Origin: Oscillatoria salina IIICB1
GTDB taxonomy: Bacteria; Cyanobacteriota; Cyanobacteriia; Cyanobacteriales; SIO1D9
Length of the DNA stretch: 59,158 nucleotides
Direction: 5' to 3'
Assembly (NCBI RefSeq): GCF_020144665.1
Contig: NZ_JAAHBQ010000037.1
Coordinates: 1 to 59,158 of the forward strand
Shown one piece after another: positions 48,714 to 57,265 of this stretch. Positions within the stretch are counted from its first letter, which is position 1. Each line of letters begins with the position of its first letter. Made by a program: the position numbers and the translations under genes. The notes under the pieces were generated by a model. It did no database searches. It saw nothing but the letters and a program-made list of their open reading frames with translations, and had not been told where the DNA came from.

Positions 48714-49478
48714 ATGTTGGCATATATTTTAGCGATCGCTGTTGCTCTCGGAAGCTTTGGTTTTTACATTACGGCTTTCTTTTTCCCGGAACTCCATCGC
48801 AAGAGTGATTTTCTCTGGAGTGCCGTGGGTTTATTCTATGCTCTAGTTTTGTGGGTCTGTGCTGGACGCATTACTGGTGGTGTTTTACTCGGTCAAATGG
48901 CAGGGGTTGCTCTTTTGGGTTGGTTTGGTTGGCAAACCTTGACATTACGACGGCAGTTAACTTCTCCTGCTGAACAAACGGAAATTTCCCCAGATGTACG
49001 GGAAAATCTCCAAACTTCCCCGGTAGGTGGTTTTCTCAAGCCGATTACTCGGTTTCTAGGTAAGAAGAAGCCAGAAGTTGAAACTACTACGACTACAACT
49101 AGCGAAACTACCGCCGAAGTTGCTAGCGACACAACTAAAGCTACAGAGGAAACTAGCGAAACTACGACCGATACGGAAAAGGAAAATCTTCGCTATCCTC
49201 AAGTAAAAATTATTGACAAAGATACTTCCACAGAGGAAACGGAAAAGTTAGAGACTCCTGAAATTGTTGCACCAGATCGACCACCAGCAGATGTAGCGGA
49301 AACTGCGAAAGCAGAAGAAAGTGAAAGTGCTGATGTGGTGGTGGAAGAAGTGGCGCCAGAGGCAGAATTAGCACCAAACGCCGAACCTACGGGTACAGGA
49401 GGTCCGCAAATGCGCGAAACTCCTTCGGAAGTAACTACTGAGGAAGAAAAGTCGAAAAAACCGGAAAATCCGGCATAA
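48714..49478 (+). CDS. ycf66: Ycf66 family protein
   Basis: The 254-aa protein begins with three membrane helices (about 3-24, 33-52 and 55-76) containing FGFYITAFFFPELHRKSDFL and SAVGLFYALVLWVCAGRITG, the Ycf66 signature seen in cyanobacteria and some plastids. The C-terminal 150 residues are acidic, Thr/Glu-rich and apparently disordered (VETTTTTTSETTAEVASD). The exact function is not established; a link to photosynthesis is presumed from its distribution. AACGAGGAGAATTGGCAAA precedes the ATG. Confidence 0.85.
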   Translation: MLAYILAIAVALGSFGFYITAFFFPELHRKSDFLWSAVGLFYALVLWVCAGRITGGVLLGQMAGVALLGWFGWQTLTLRRQLTSPAEQTEISPDVRENLQTSPVGGFLKPITRFLGKKKPEVETTTTTTSETTAEVASDTTKATEETSETTTDTEKENLRYPQVKIIDKDTSTEETEKLETPEIVAPDRPPADVAETAKAEESESADVVVEEVAPEAELAPNAEPTGTGGPQMRETPSEVTTEEEKSKKPENPA

Positions 49479-49702
49479 ATAGAGGTTGGGAATTTCTCCC
49501 CACTCAGAATTATTTCCCATCTCTAAGCTAAAATCCAGTGACAAGGTAGCATTGAAGAGGATGATGCTACCCTGTTTCTTGAGATTCTCCTCAACGGTGG
49601 AATGCTCATCACCAAATGGTCGTCACCAAATTGGCTAGTAGCTTCTGGTTTGGCGACTTGTGCGGTTAAATGGTAACTTACTAAGATTTCAGAATATAGA
49701 CT

Positions 49703-52700
49703 GTGACAGAATTAAAGAGCTACAAAGAAACCGTAAATCTGCCCCAAACTGATTTTAGTATGCGGGCAAATTCTGTGAAACGCGAACCGGAACTGCAACA
49801 GTTTTGGTCAGAAAAAGGTATTTACGAACATCTGTCGCAGGAAAATCCCGGTGAGATTTTTGTCCTGCATGATGGACCTCCTTATGCGAATGGTCCGATT
49901 CACATGGGGACGACTCTTAATAAAATTCTTAAAGACATTATTAACAAGTACAAGTTTCTTCGAGGTTACAAGGTTCGTTATGTCCCTGGTTGGGACTGTC
50001 ATGGCTTGCCGATTGAACTGAAGGTACTGCAAAATTTAAAACCGGAGGAGCGTAAAAATATTACTCCTTTGGAGTTACGTCATAAAGCCCGTGATTTTGC
50101 TTTAGAAGCGATGCAGGTACAACGCAATCAATTTAGGCGTTGTGGGGTTTGGGGTGAGTGGGAAAATCCTTATTTGACTCTGAAACCGGAATATGAGGCG
50201 GCGCAAATTGGTGTTTTTGGCGAAATGGCGCTGAAGGGTTATATTTATCGTGGTTTGAAGCCTGTGCATTGGAGTCCAAGTTCGCAAACGGCTTTGGCTG
50301 AGGCTGAGTTGGAGTATCCGGAGGGACATACTTCCAGAAGTATTTATGCGGCGTTTCGGATGACTGAGGCTGCACCTACGGTTAAAGATAAGTTAGCAGA
50401 ATTTTTGCCGGATTTGGCACTGGCGATTTGGACGACGACTCCTTGGACTTTACCAGGAAATCTGGCTGTGGCGGTGAATCCGGATCTGAATTATGCTGTG
50501 GTTCAAGTGGGTACGGAAACTCTACCAAAATATGCGATCGTTGCGGCTGATTTGGTGGAAAAATTGTCTGAGACTTTCTCTACTCCCTTGACAGTAAAGG
50601 CGACAATGAAAGGGAAGGAGTTGGAAGGTTGTAAGTATCAACATCCGTTGTACGATCGCCTCAGTGAGGTTGTCATTGGTGGCGATTATGTGACTACTGA
50701 GTCGGGTACGGGTTTGGTGCATACGGCTCCAGGTCACGGTCAGGAGGATTATCTTGTTGGTAAGCGCTATGATTTGCCGATTCTGTGTCCGGTGGATGGG
50801 TATGGTAATTTTACTGAGGAAGCTGGACAGTTTGCTGGTTTAAATGTCCTCAAGGATGCGAATGAAGCGATTATTAATGCTTTAATCGAAGCTGGTTCTT
50901 TGATGAAAGAAGAAGCTTATGTTCACAAGTATCCTTACGATTGGAGAACGAAGAAACCAACGATTTTCCGCGCTACAGAACAATGGTTTGCTTCGGTGTC
51001 AGGTTTCCGTGAAGCAGCTTTGAAGGCAATTTCTGAGGTAAAATGGATTCCACCTCAAGGCGAAAATCGGATTACGCCGATGGTTGGCGATCGCTCGGAT
51101 TGGTGTATTTCTCGTCAGCGTAGTTGGGGTGTCCCAATTCCGGTTTTCTATGATGAGGAAACTAATGAACCTCTCTTAAATGAAGCTACAATTGCTCATA
51201 TTCAAGCTATTTTTGCGGAAAAAGGTTCTGATGCTTGGTGGGAATTATCGGTTGAGGAATTACTTCCAGAAAGTTATCGCAACAATGGGAAGCAATACCG
51301 CAAGGGAACCGATACGATGGATGTTTGGTTCGATTCCGGTTCTTCTTGGGCAGCAGTGGCTCAAGGACGGGATAATTTAAAATATCCGGTGGATATTTAT
51401 TTGGAAGGTTCAGATCAACATCGCGGTTGGTTTCAATCGAGTTTATTAACTTCGGTGGCTACGAATAATATCGCACCTTATCAGACTGTCTTGACTCATG
51501 GTTTCATCTTGGATGAAAAAGGACGCAAGATGAGTAAGTCTTTGGGGAACACTGTTGACCCTTTGACGGTTATTGAAGGTGGGAAAAACCAGAAACAAGA
51601 GCCGAGTTATGGTGCAGATGTCCTGAGATTGTGGGTGTCTTCTGTAGATTATTCTTCGGATGTTCCTTTGGGACAGAATATTCTCAAACAGTTGTCGGAT
51701 GTCTATCGAAAAATTCGCAATACGTCCAGATTTTTAATCGGGAATTTGCACGATTTCGACCCCGCAAAAGATGCAATTCCTTACGAAGATTTGCCGGATT
51801 TAGATAAGTATATGTTGCACCGGATGACAGAGGTGTTTGCCGATGTTACTGAGGCTTTTGAAAATTATCAATTCTTCCGTTTCTTCCAAACTGTGCAGAA
51901 TTTCTGTGTCGTAGATTTGTCGAATTTCTATCTGGATATCGCGAAAGATCGCTTGTATATTTCCGATCTTAATTCACCCCGGCGACGCAGTTGTCAAACT
52001 GTCATGGCGATCGCGCTGGAAAATTTAGCTCGCGCGATCGCTCCGGTATTATGTCACATGGCGGAGGATATCTGGCAATTTTTGCCCTACAAGACCGCTC
52101 ACGAGTCCGTCTTCCAGTCCGGATGGGTAAAAATGGAAGCTGAGTGGAAAAATCCAGAATTGGCGGCTTCCTGGGCAAAATATCGCGAGATTCGTGGCGA
52201 GGTGAATAAGGTTCTTGAAAAAGCGAGAACAGAAAAGGCGATCGGTTCGTCTTTAGATGCGAAAGTCTTGCTTTACGTTCCCGATCGGGAATTGCGCTCA
52301 AAATTAGACGCGATGAATGAAAATGGAGAAGTGCGATCGCGCAAATTACCCCACCACGAAGAGCAATCTTTACCCGCAATTGAAAATCCTCAAGCACAAA
52401 CTGAAACAAATGTCAAGCAATATTGGCAAAAAACTCTTGGTTATATCGGCAATGTATCAAAATATATCAAGGGATTTTTCCAAGAAAATCAACGTGCTTT
52501 AGTGACAGTAGCTTTAATTGGAACAGCACTAATAACAGTAAAATTAGTGTTAGCGTTACTGAATACGATTAACGAGATTCCCACAGTAGAACCATTGTTT
52601 CAACTAATTGGAATTGGTTGGACAACTTGGTTTGTTTGGAATCACGTACTTCCGGCGAAGAAGCGTCAAGAATTGGTTGTGAACTATCGAAAATTCCAAG

Positions 52701-53071
52701 AGGAATATTTAGGTTCAAGTTCTTCAACTAAGAGCAAAATTAAACAACCACAACCTAAAAATGAGCCAGTAAGTGTTTCTCCTATTGAGGAAAAACAAGA
52801 AGTAATTGAGCAAGAAATTGCTTCTAGTGGTAATCAGGTGGATAAGTTGCGCTATTTATTCCTTGCTTCCCAAGTAGAATTATTAGATTCTCAAGCAGGA
52901 ATCGAACAAGCCGAATTTAGCAGTCAGTCAGATAATGTTAGTGTGGGAGTAGTAAAAGCAGAAGGAGAGAAATGCGATCGCTGTTGGAATTATTCCCCCA
53001 CAGTGGGAACAAATCCCGAACATCCCGAAATCTGCGATCGCTGTGACGCTGCATTAGCTGGTAAATTCTAA
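49703..53071 (+). CDS. ileS: Isoleucyl-tRNA synthetase with CAAD membrane-anchor insertion
   Basis: The 1122-aa class I synthetase charges tRNA(Ile). It has the HIGH-type motif [17 protein letters not shown], the KMSKS motif in [19 protein letters not shown], the editing-domain block [20 protein letters not shown], and a C-terminal zinc ribbon ([20 protein letters not shown] then CDRCDAAL). Between the anticodon-binding domain and the ribbon, at residues about 900-1005, is a roughly 100-residue insertion with two membrane helices ([20 protein letters not shown] and [20 protein letters not shown]). This matches the CAAD domain that tethers some cyanobacterial synthetases to thylakoids. Translation starts at GTG 49703. 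Confidence 0.95.
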   Translation: MTELKSYKETVNLPQTDFSMRANSVKREPELQQFWSEKGIYEHLSQENPGEIFVLHDGPPYANGPIHMGTTLNKILKDIINKYKFLRGYKVRYVPGWDCHGLPIELKVLQNLKPEERKNITPLELRHKARDFALEAMQVQRNQFRRCGVWGEWENPYLTLKPEYEAAQIGVFGEMALKGYIYRGLKPVHWSPSSQTALAEAELEYPEGHTSRSIYAAFRMTEAAPTVKDKLAEFLPDLALAIWTTTPWTLPGNLAVAVNPDLNYAVVQVGTETLPKYAIVAADLVEKLSETFSTPLTVKATMKGKELEGCKYQHPLYDRLSEVVIGGDYVTTESGTGLVHTAPGHGQEDYLVGKRYDLPILCPVDGYGNFTEEAGQFAGLNVLKDANEAIINALIEAGSLMKEEAYVHKYPYDWRTKKPTIFRATEQWFASVSGFREAALKAISEVKWIPPQGENRITPMVGDRSDWCISRQRSWGVPIPVFYDEETNEPLLNEATIAHIQAIFAEKGSDAWWELSVEELLPESYRNNGKQYRKGTDTMDVWFDSGSSWAAVAQGRDNLKYPVDIYLEGSDQHRGWFQSSLLTSVATNNIAPYQTVLTHGFILDEKGRKMSKSLGNTVDPLTVIEGGKNQKQEPSYGADVLRLWVSSVDYSSDVPLGQNILKQLSDVYRKIRNTSRFLIGNLHDFDPAKDAIPYEDLPDLDKYMLHRMTEVFADVTEAFENYQFFRFFQTVQNFCVVDLSNFYLDIAKDRLYISDLNSPRRRSCQTVMAIALENLARAIAPVLCHMAEDIWQFLPYKTAHESVFQSGWVKMEAEWKNPELAASWAKYREIRGEVNKVLEKARTEKAIGSSLDAKVLLYVPDRELRSKLDAMNENGEVRSRKLPHHEEQSLPAIENPQAQTETNVKQYWQKTLGYIGNVSKYIKGFFQENQRALVTVALIGTALITVKLVLALLNTINEIPTVEPLFQLIGIGWTTWFVWNHVLPAKKRQELVVNYRKFQEEYLGSSSSTKSKIKQPQPKNEPVSVSPIEEKQEVIEQEIASSGNQVDKLRYLFLASQVELLDSQAGIEQAEFSSQSDNVSVGVVKAEGEKCDRCWNYSPTVGTNPEHPEICDRCDAALAGKF

Positions 53072-53159
53072 CTCGATTTATCCGCTAGTTATGTCATTCT
53101 GAGCGTGAAAAATAATCTCAAAAAGATTGGTAAGATGCTCAGAATGACATTCAACTATA
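53033..53159 (+). repeat. Direct repeat, copy 1 (ileS 3' end plus hairpin)
   Basis: The 127 bp include the last 39 bp of ileS and its downstream hairpin. They recur at 53669-53795 with a handful of substitutions. The hairpin arms are ATGTCATTCTGAGC (53091-53104) and GCTCAGAATGACAT (53137-53150), a 14-bp perfect stem that also works as the ileS terminator. Confidence 0.95.
53091..53150 (+). terminator. Long-stem hairpin after ileS (MITE/REP-like)
   Basis: A 14-bp perfect stem encloses a 32-base AT-rich loop. TGTCATTCTGAGC...GCTCAGAATGACA is a motif I know as a widely dispersed bacterial palindrome. No T-run follows, so termination is only probable. Confidence 0.6.
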
Positions 53160-53192
53160 GCAATAATTTTTCAATCTAGAAGAGCTTGAAAA

Positions 53193-53411
53193 GTGAATAA
53201 TCTTAGTATCGAACTCCCTCCTCATATATCCAGTAGCGAGGCAAAACTTTTCCTTGCAGCTAAACTATATGAAGTTGGTAAACTATCTTTAGGTAAAGCC
53301 GCCGAATTAGCAGGATACTCAAAAAGCACTTTCATTGAAGTAATTAGTAAAATGGGTATTGCTGTCATCAATTATCCGGCTGAAGACTTGGAGCGAGAAA
53401 TAAGTTTGTGA
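53193..53411 (+). CDS. UPF0175 family antitoxin
   Basis: The 72-aa protein has the compact helix-turn-helix pattern of the UPF0175 family: EAKLFLAAKLYEVGKLSLGK, AAELAGYSKSTFIEVISKMG, then INYPAEDLEREI. It starts at GTG 53193 after AGAAGAG. UPF0175 proteins are encoded upstream of DUF3368 PIN-like toxins, as here; the toxin start overlaps the antitoxin stop by 4 bp. The antitoxin is intact while the toxin is broken. Confidence 0.85.
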   Translation: MNNLSIELPPHISSSEAKLFLAAKLYEVGKLSLGKAAELAGYSKSTFIEVISKMGIAVINYPAEDLEREISL

Positions 53412-53654
53412 GCGATCGCGTCATTGTCGATAGTACCTGTTTGATAGGCTTAGAGCGTATTCAGAAGCTGGAAATTTTCCCCAGTTATTCTCAGAGATTT
53501 TGATTCCTCCAGCAGTACAATAGGTATGTTGTTAAAAGCCAAGCAAAAAGGTATTATTTCTCTAATTAAGCCGTTACTATCTGCATTGAATAAAGCCGAT
53601 TTTCGGCTGTCTGAAGCAATCGTGCAAAAAGCACTACAACTGGCTGATGAGTAA
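53408..53654 (+). pseudogene. DUF3368 (PIN-like) toxin, frameshifted and internally deleted
   Basis: From GTG 53408 the frame reads VSDRVIVDSTCLIGLERIQK then LEIFP. A shift within TTTTCCCC then gives QLFSEILIPPAVQ in another frame, where it meets TAG. The C-terminal part resumes as GMLLKAKQKGIISLIKPLLS, then ALNKADFRLSEAIVQKALQL. The central third, carrying the DPGEAEAIALA core of the family, is missing. The toxin cannot be active. Confidence 0.85.
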
Positions 53655-53668
53655 AGTTGGTTGCTGAA

Positions 53669-53795
53669 TGCGATCGCTGTGATGCTGCATTAGCTGGTAA
53701 ATTCTAACTCGATTTATCTGCTAGTTATGTCATTCTGAGCGTGAAAAATAATCTCAAAAATATTAGGAATATGCTGAGAATGACATTCAACTATA
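53669..53795 (+). repeat. Direct repeat, copy 2 (second copy of the ileS tail)
   Basis: This copy repeats the last ileS codons, stop codon and hairpin of 53033-53159 at exactly the same length, 127 bp, with several substitutions (for example GATGCTG for GACGCTG and AATATTAGGAATATG for AAGATTGGTAAGATG). The right hairpin arm has one mismatch. The copies bracket the UPF0175/DUF3368 module. Confidence 0.95.
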
Positions 53796-53825
53796 CTGAA
53801 AATATCACATATTTAGTGTAGAGAT

Positions 53826-54059
53826 ATGACAACAGCAAAACTTGGGGGACGTTATCAGATTGTTATTCCCAAAAACGTGCGCGAGGTACTCAACCTCAAA
53901 CCAGGCGATCGCTTTGATATAAAAGTAGAGAATGGGAAAGTGCTTATGATTCCCCAACCTTCCTTTTCCTCTCGTTTATTTGGGAAACATAAACATATTT
54001 GGCAAGGAGAAGATGCCGTAGCTTATATTCGTAGCGAACGGGAGTCATGGCGCGATTAG
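53826..54059 (+). CDS. AbrB/MazE-type antitoxin
   Basis: The 77-aa protein is a SpoVT/AbrB-type swapped-hairpin DNA-binding domain (LGGRYQIVIPKNVREVLNLK, PGDRFDIKVENGKVLMIPQP) followed by a tail that should wrap the toxin (HKHIWQGEDAVAYIRSERES). It overlaps the PIN toxin gene by 13 bp, the usual translational coupling of such modules. It probably represses its own promoter. Confidence 0.88.
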   Translation: MTTAKLGGRYQIVIPKNVREVLNLKPGDRFDIKVENGKVLMIPQPSFSSRLFGKHKHIWQGEDAVAYIRSERESWRD

Positions 54060-54520
54060 AGGCTATAAAAGGGGCTAAAATCGGTCTAGATACGGTCGTT
54101 TTTATCTACGCTTTAGAAGGAAATCCTGAATTTGGGAATCTTGCTACCCAAATCTTTGCGATGATTGAAGAAGGTAGTTCTCAGGGCTTTGCTTGTGATT
54201 TAGTTCTGGCTGAATTGATGGTCAAACCTCTACGTCAAGGACATCCTGAAGTTGCTGAAGAATATGCTCAAGAATTACCGAATTTTCCAAACTTATCATT
54301 TCGTCCTCTGACTAGACAAATAGTTATTAATGCGGCTAGACTCCGAAGCAGCAGTAATCTAGGGCTTATTGATGCTTTACATCTAGCTTCAGCAGTAGAA
54401 GCAGGTTTTGACTACTCCCCTCCCTCCGCGTTGCTAAAGGGAGGGGATTCACAAGTAGTTCTCTTTCCTCTTGCAGGCACAGTCAAGTTGCCTCTAGACG
54501 CTCAATATGTTGACATATAG
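54047..54520 (+). CDS. PIN-domain (VapC-like) toxin carrying a palindromic insertion
   Basis: The 157-aa protein has the first PIN Asp in KIGLDTVVFIYALEGNPEF, a Glu in FACDLVLAELMVKPLRQG and the Asp of LGLIDALHLASAVEAGFDY, so three acidic residues of the RNase site are visible. Family members normally continue after DY with FLTND. Here a 43-nt palindromic element replaces that segment and reads SPPSALLKGGDSQ in frame, after which VVLFPLAGTVKLPLDAQYVD resembles the normal C-terminus. The frame stays open, but activity is doubtful. The start overlaps the antitoxin gene. Confidence 0.82.
   Translation: MARLEAIKGAKIGLDTVVFIYALEGNPEFGNLATQIFAMIEEGSSQGFACDLVLAELMVKPLRQGHPEVAEEYAQELPNFPNLSFRPLTRQIVINAARLRSSSNLGLIDALHLASAVEAGFDYSPPSALLKGGDSQVVLFPLAGTVKLPLDAQYVDI
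54408..54450 (-). repeat. Solo IS200/IS605-type palindromic end inside the toxin gene
   Basis: These 43 nt are the reverse complement of 121-163 with a single mismatch, and form the same 9-bp stem (CCCCTCCCT with AGGGAGGGG). No transposase lies next to it. It is a non-autonomous palindromic element moved in trans, or the scar of a departed copy. Confidence 0.9.
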
Positions 54521-54586
54521 CCGCATATATTGCGCTTACTTTTTTGAGTTTTATGCTTTCAAACATCCATCACTCAGCTAGTTTAG

Positions 54587-54889
54587 TACGCTCCTCGCTC
54601 TGAAGAAAGCTTGCAGTGGTTTAGTCATACTGCCGTTAGAGCCAATCTAACCGTTGTTTCTTACTTACCGGGATTTCGACCTACTAGAGCGAAGAATCAC
54701 GTAGATTTTCGTTTTACTCGCGATCAACTATTGTACTAACTTTCTAGTTTCTTTTCAATCAAAGTCGCCGTAGAACAGCGAGGCTTTAAACCCATTTTTT
54801 TTGGTAAAATTTTTCTAACCAATGATACAGCAATTAAACACCCTGACCCTGGCTTAGAAATTTTGATGTTATCTGACTTTAAATCATAA
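54587..54889 (+). pseudogene. Unidentified gene remnant with in-frame stop
   Basis: A single frame of 101 codons contains one internal TAA (54737-54739). Before it the translation includes SHTAVRANLTVVSYLPGFRP, then TRAKNHVDFRFTRDQLLY; after it come VAVEQRGFKPIFFGKIFLTN, then DTAIKHPDPGLEILMLSDFK. The compositional look on both sides is protein-like and in the same frame, so it is probably the end of one degraded gene. I do not recognise the family. The rest of the 54521-54992 gap shows nothing else. Confidence 0.5.
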
Positions 54890-54992
54890 TATGTTCGACT
54901 GGTAGAGTAGAGATGGTCAAAAATTTACGCGGGCTACTCGCAATGAGAAGCCACGCTACTTGTAATTAGAGTCATTCTTTACTCATTTGGGT

Positions 54993-55925
54993 TCACTCCA
55001 ATTGAGTTAAATTCAACTTAGCTGAATCTTTACCCGTAAGACTTTTTGCTGCTTCCAATTTCTCTAATAACTCTTCACTCAAACGAGCAAATGCTTTTGC
55101 ACCTCCGGAATTAGGAGTTGACAAAACTGCTGGTTTAAAAGTATCTACAGCTTTAGCAACATTAACATCTAAAGGAATGCGATTCTTAAAAATTTGGTTA
55201 GCATTATAATCCTGAGAAACACGCTGCATCACTTGTCGATAATATCTTCCCATGATTCCACCACCAGAGAGAATAAACACAATTCCTAATAAATTAATAT
55301 TCAAAGAAGCATGATTTTCTCTAAGTTTAGCGATGCGTCTTTCTAACAATTGAATACCTACTAAAGACAAAGGTTCTGGTCGAGCGGGAAGCAAGTAAAA
55401 ATTGCTAGCTACAATCCCACTGCGAGTTAACAAATTATAACCCGGAGCGCAATCCATAATGATGAAATCGTAATCATTAATTACAGGTTCTAAAATATCT
55501 TTAATTAAATTTTTTTCAAATTTATTCCAAACATCATCAAAATCAGCTTTACCATCAGCAGTAGCTTTTTGATGCAGCATTTCCGAAACTAAATATTCAT
55601 CATAAAGTTCGATATCTCCGGGCATCAAATCCAAACCTTTGACATTACAAACATAAGGACAGATAATATCAGTTGTCGTTAACTTTTTTTTCAGATTTGG
55701 TCTAATTACTTGATTCATCAAGTAAGTAAGGGTACGCCTTTCCTTTCTTCGCTTGGCAAAATCGTGAGGCGACATTAAACTCAGAGTCGCGCTAATTTGG
55801 GTGTCAAGATCGATAACTAAAACTCGTAACCCATGATTTTTGGCTAAACAAGTTGCCAAATTAACGGTAAGAGTTGTCTTCCCAACGCCACCTTTCATAT
55901 TTACTGTACTAATGACTAATCCCAT
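54993..55925 (-). CDS. ParA-family ATPase 2
   Basis: The 310-aa protein starts at 55925 (MGLVISTVNMKGGVGKTTLT); an upstream in-frame ATG adds 26 residues unlike its paralogue. The deviant Walker A is KGGVGKTT with both lysines, A' is VLVIDLDTQISATLSL and Walker B is FIIMDCAPGYNLLTRSGIVA. Ser/Thr and Arg residues that could bind DNA non-specifically occur in the C-terminal half. No ParB or plasmid-type centromere repeats are visible, so it may position a cellular cargo or effector rather than DNA. Its closest neighbour gene is clearly homologous. Confidence 0.9.
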   Translation of the reverse strand: MGLVISTVNMKGGVGKTTLTVNLATCLAKNHGLRVLVIDLDTQISATLSLMSPHDFAKRRKERRTLTYLMNQVIRPNLKKKLTTTDIICPYVCNVKGLDLMPGDIELYDEYLVSEMLHQKATADGKADFDDVWNKFEKNLIKDILEPVINDYDFIIMDCAPGYNLLTRSGIVASNFYLLPARPEPLSLVGIQLLERRIAKLRENHASLNINLLGIVFILSGGGIMGRYYRQVMQRVSQDYNANQIFKNRIPLDVNVAKAVDTFKPAVLSTPNSGGAKAFARLSEELLEKLEAAKSLTGKDSAKLNLTQLE

Positions 55926-55973
55926 TGGCAGTATCCCTTTGAACAATTGTTCCCTGATTGGGCTTTCCCCCAG

Positions 55974-55987
55974 CGCCCTTAAGGGCG
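55974..55987. repeat. 14-bp palindrome between the two ParA genes
   Basis: CGCCCTTAAGGGCG is perfectly self-complementary and lies about 50 bp upstream of the ATG of ParA 2. It could be an operator or the tip of a small hairpin. The remainder of the 246-bp gap contains HIP1 octamers only. Confidence 0.5.
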
Positions 55988-56171
55988 GCGCGAAATGCCG
56001 CAATCTAGATTATAAACTTGGCGGCAACCAAGCAAAAAGCCAGTTTTTTCTGCTTAATTTGTTAGTTTCTGTCTGCCAAAGCCGATCGCGTGAAAAACTT
56101 AGCTTCAGCGATCGCGCTTTAACCAGCCACCAAAACTAGCTTGCTGTGGTTCAATCTTATACAGTTTACAA

Positions 56172-57053
56172 TTATTTACCAGCCGCGAGTAGAGAAATTT
56201 TCTCTAAAAATTCTTTAGTGAAGTTCGCAAGTCCCTTAGCGCCGCTTGCATGGGGATCGTTGAGAACTACTGGTTTATATTCATCAACAGCTTTAGCTAC
56301 CGCTACATTAACCGGAATTTCAATTTCAAATAGCTTATCAGCGCCAAATTCTTCACTGAGGCGATTTTTCACTTGTTCTGCCATATTAGAAGCGTGTCCG
56401 AGGGAAGTAAAGATAATTCCCAGTAAATCGATCCGGGAGCGATCGCTACTTTTGAGCTTTTTAATTCTACCCTGGAGAATACCGATCCCAATCACTGACA
56501 AAGGTTCGGGTTTGGCAGGGATCAAGTAAAAATTACTTGCAAGGATTCCACTACGAGTCAGCAGTTGATCCCCAGGAGCAAAATCAAGCAAAATAAAATC
56601 GTATGCCTCAACAATTGGCGCAATAATCCGCCGGACTAAACTATTTTCTAATTGAGTCCAACTTTCTTCAAAACTTATTTTAGTTTCTTGAGAAGTAGCA
56701 TAAACAACTGCCGCTAAGTAAAAATCATTGTAAAGTTCGATATCTCCAGGTAGCAGATCCAAACCTTTAATATTGCAAATATTACGTTGAATAATGTCTT
56801 GAATCGTAATCTCTGAATAATAATCTGGTTGAATAGCTTGATTAACTAAAGTTTTGAGAGTGCGCTTTTCTTTTTTCAATCTGGCGAGTGCTAATGGAGG
56901 CATTAAGCTGAGAGTAGCATTAACTTGGGTATCCAAATCAATCACTAAAACCCGCTTATTATGATATTTTGCTAAACAAGTTGCTAGGTTAACAGTGATG
57001 GTAGTTTTCCCAACACCGCCTTTCATATTCACTGTCGAAATGACGTATCCCAT
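56172..57053 (-). CDS. ParA-family ATPase 1
   Basis: The 293-aa protein begins MGYVISTVNMKGGVGKTTIT and shares the KGGVGKTT Walker A, RVLVIDLDTQVNATLSLMPP, the block GLDLLPGDIELYNDF, and FILLDFAPGDQLLTRSGILA with the downstream copy. The two are tandem paralogues on the same strand, separated by 246 bp. The FAPG/CAPG segments take the place of the usual DxPP Walker B neighbourhood in both. The reverse transcriptase gene lies about 210 bp upstream of it, across a repeat-rich gap. Confidence 0.9.
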   Translation of the reverse strand: MGYVISTVNMKGGVGKTTITVNLATCLAKYHNKRVLVIDLDTQVNATLSLMPPLALARLKKEKRTLKTLVNQAIQPDYYSEITIQDIIQRNICNIKGLDLLPGDIELYNDFYLAAVVYATSQETKISFEESWTQLENSLVRRIIAPIVEAYDFILLDFAPGDQLLTRSGILASNFYLIPAKPEPLSVIGIGILQGRIKKLKSSDRSRIDLLGIIFTSLGHASNMAEQVKNRLSEEFGADKLFEIEIPVNVAVAKAVDEYKPVVLNDPHASGAKGLANFTKEFLEKISLLAAGK

Positions 57054-57094
57054 TTAGTTAAGTAAGGATTGAAAATTAAAATCAGTCAAATTTA

Positions 57095-57262
57095 ATGGTA
57101 TCAGAGAGGGGGGATTGGGGATTGGGGACTGGGAATTGGGGGAAGACAAGGGGGACTTCAGTGAACAGTGAACAGTTAGTGGTGGAAACTGGGAGACAAG
57201 GAGGAATTGGTAACTGATAACTGGTAACTGGTAACTGGTAACTGGTAACTGAAAACCCCAGT
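57095..57262. repeat. Low-complexity repeats between the RT and ParA genes
   Basis: GGGGATTGGGGACTGGG units, GGAAGACAAGG units and GTAACTGGTAACTG units match the repeat-filled gaps elsewhere in this window. They make a single RT-ParA transcript less certain but do not exclude it. Confidence 0.7.
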
Positions 57263-57265
57263 CCC

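Noticed and set aside
54993-57053. Plasmid or integrated plasmid partition locus
   Set aside because: No parB, iterons or replication gene; surrounding genes are chromosomal, so a plasmid origin is not supported.
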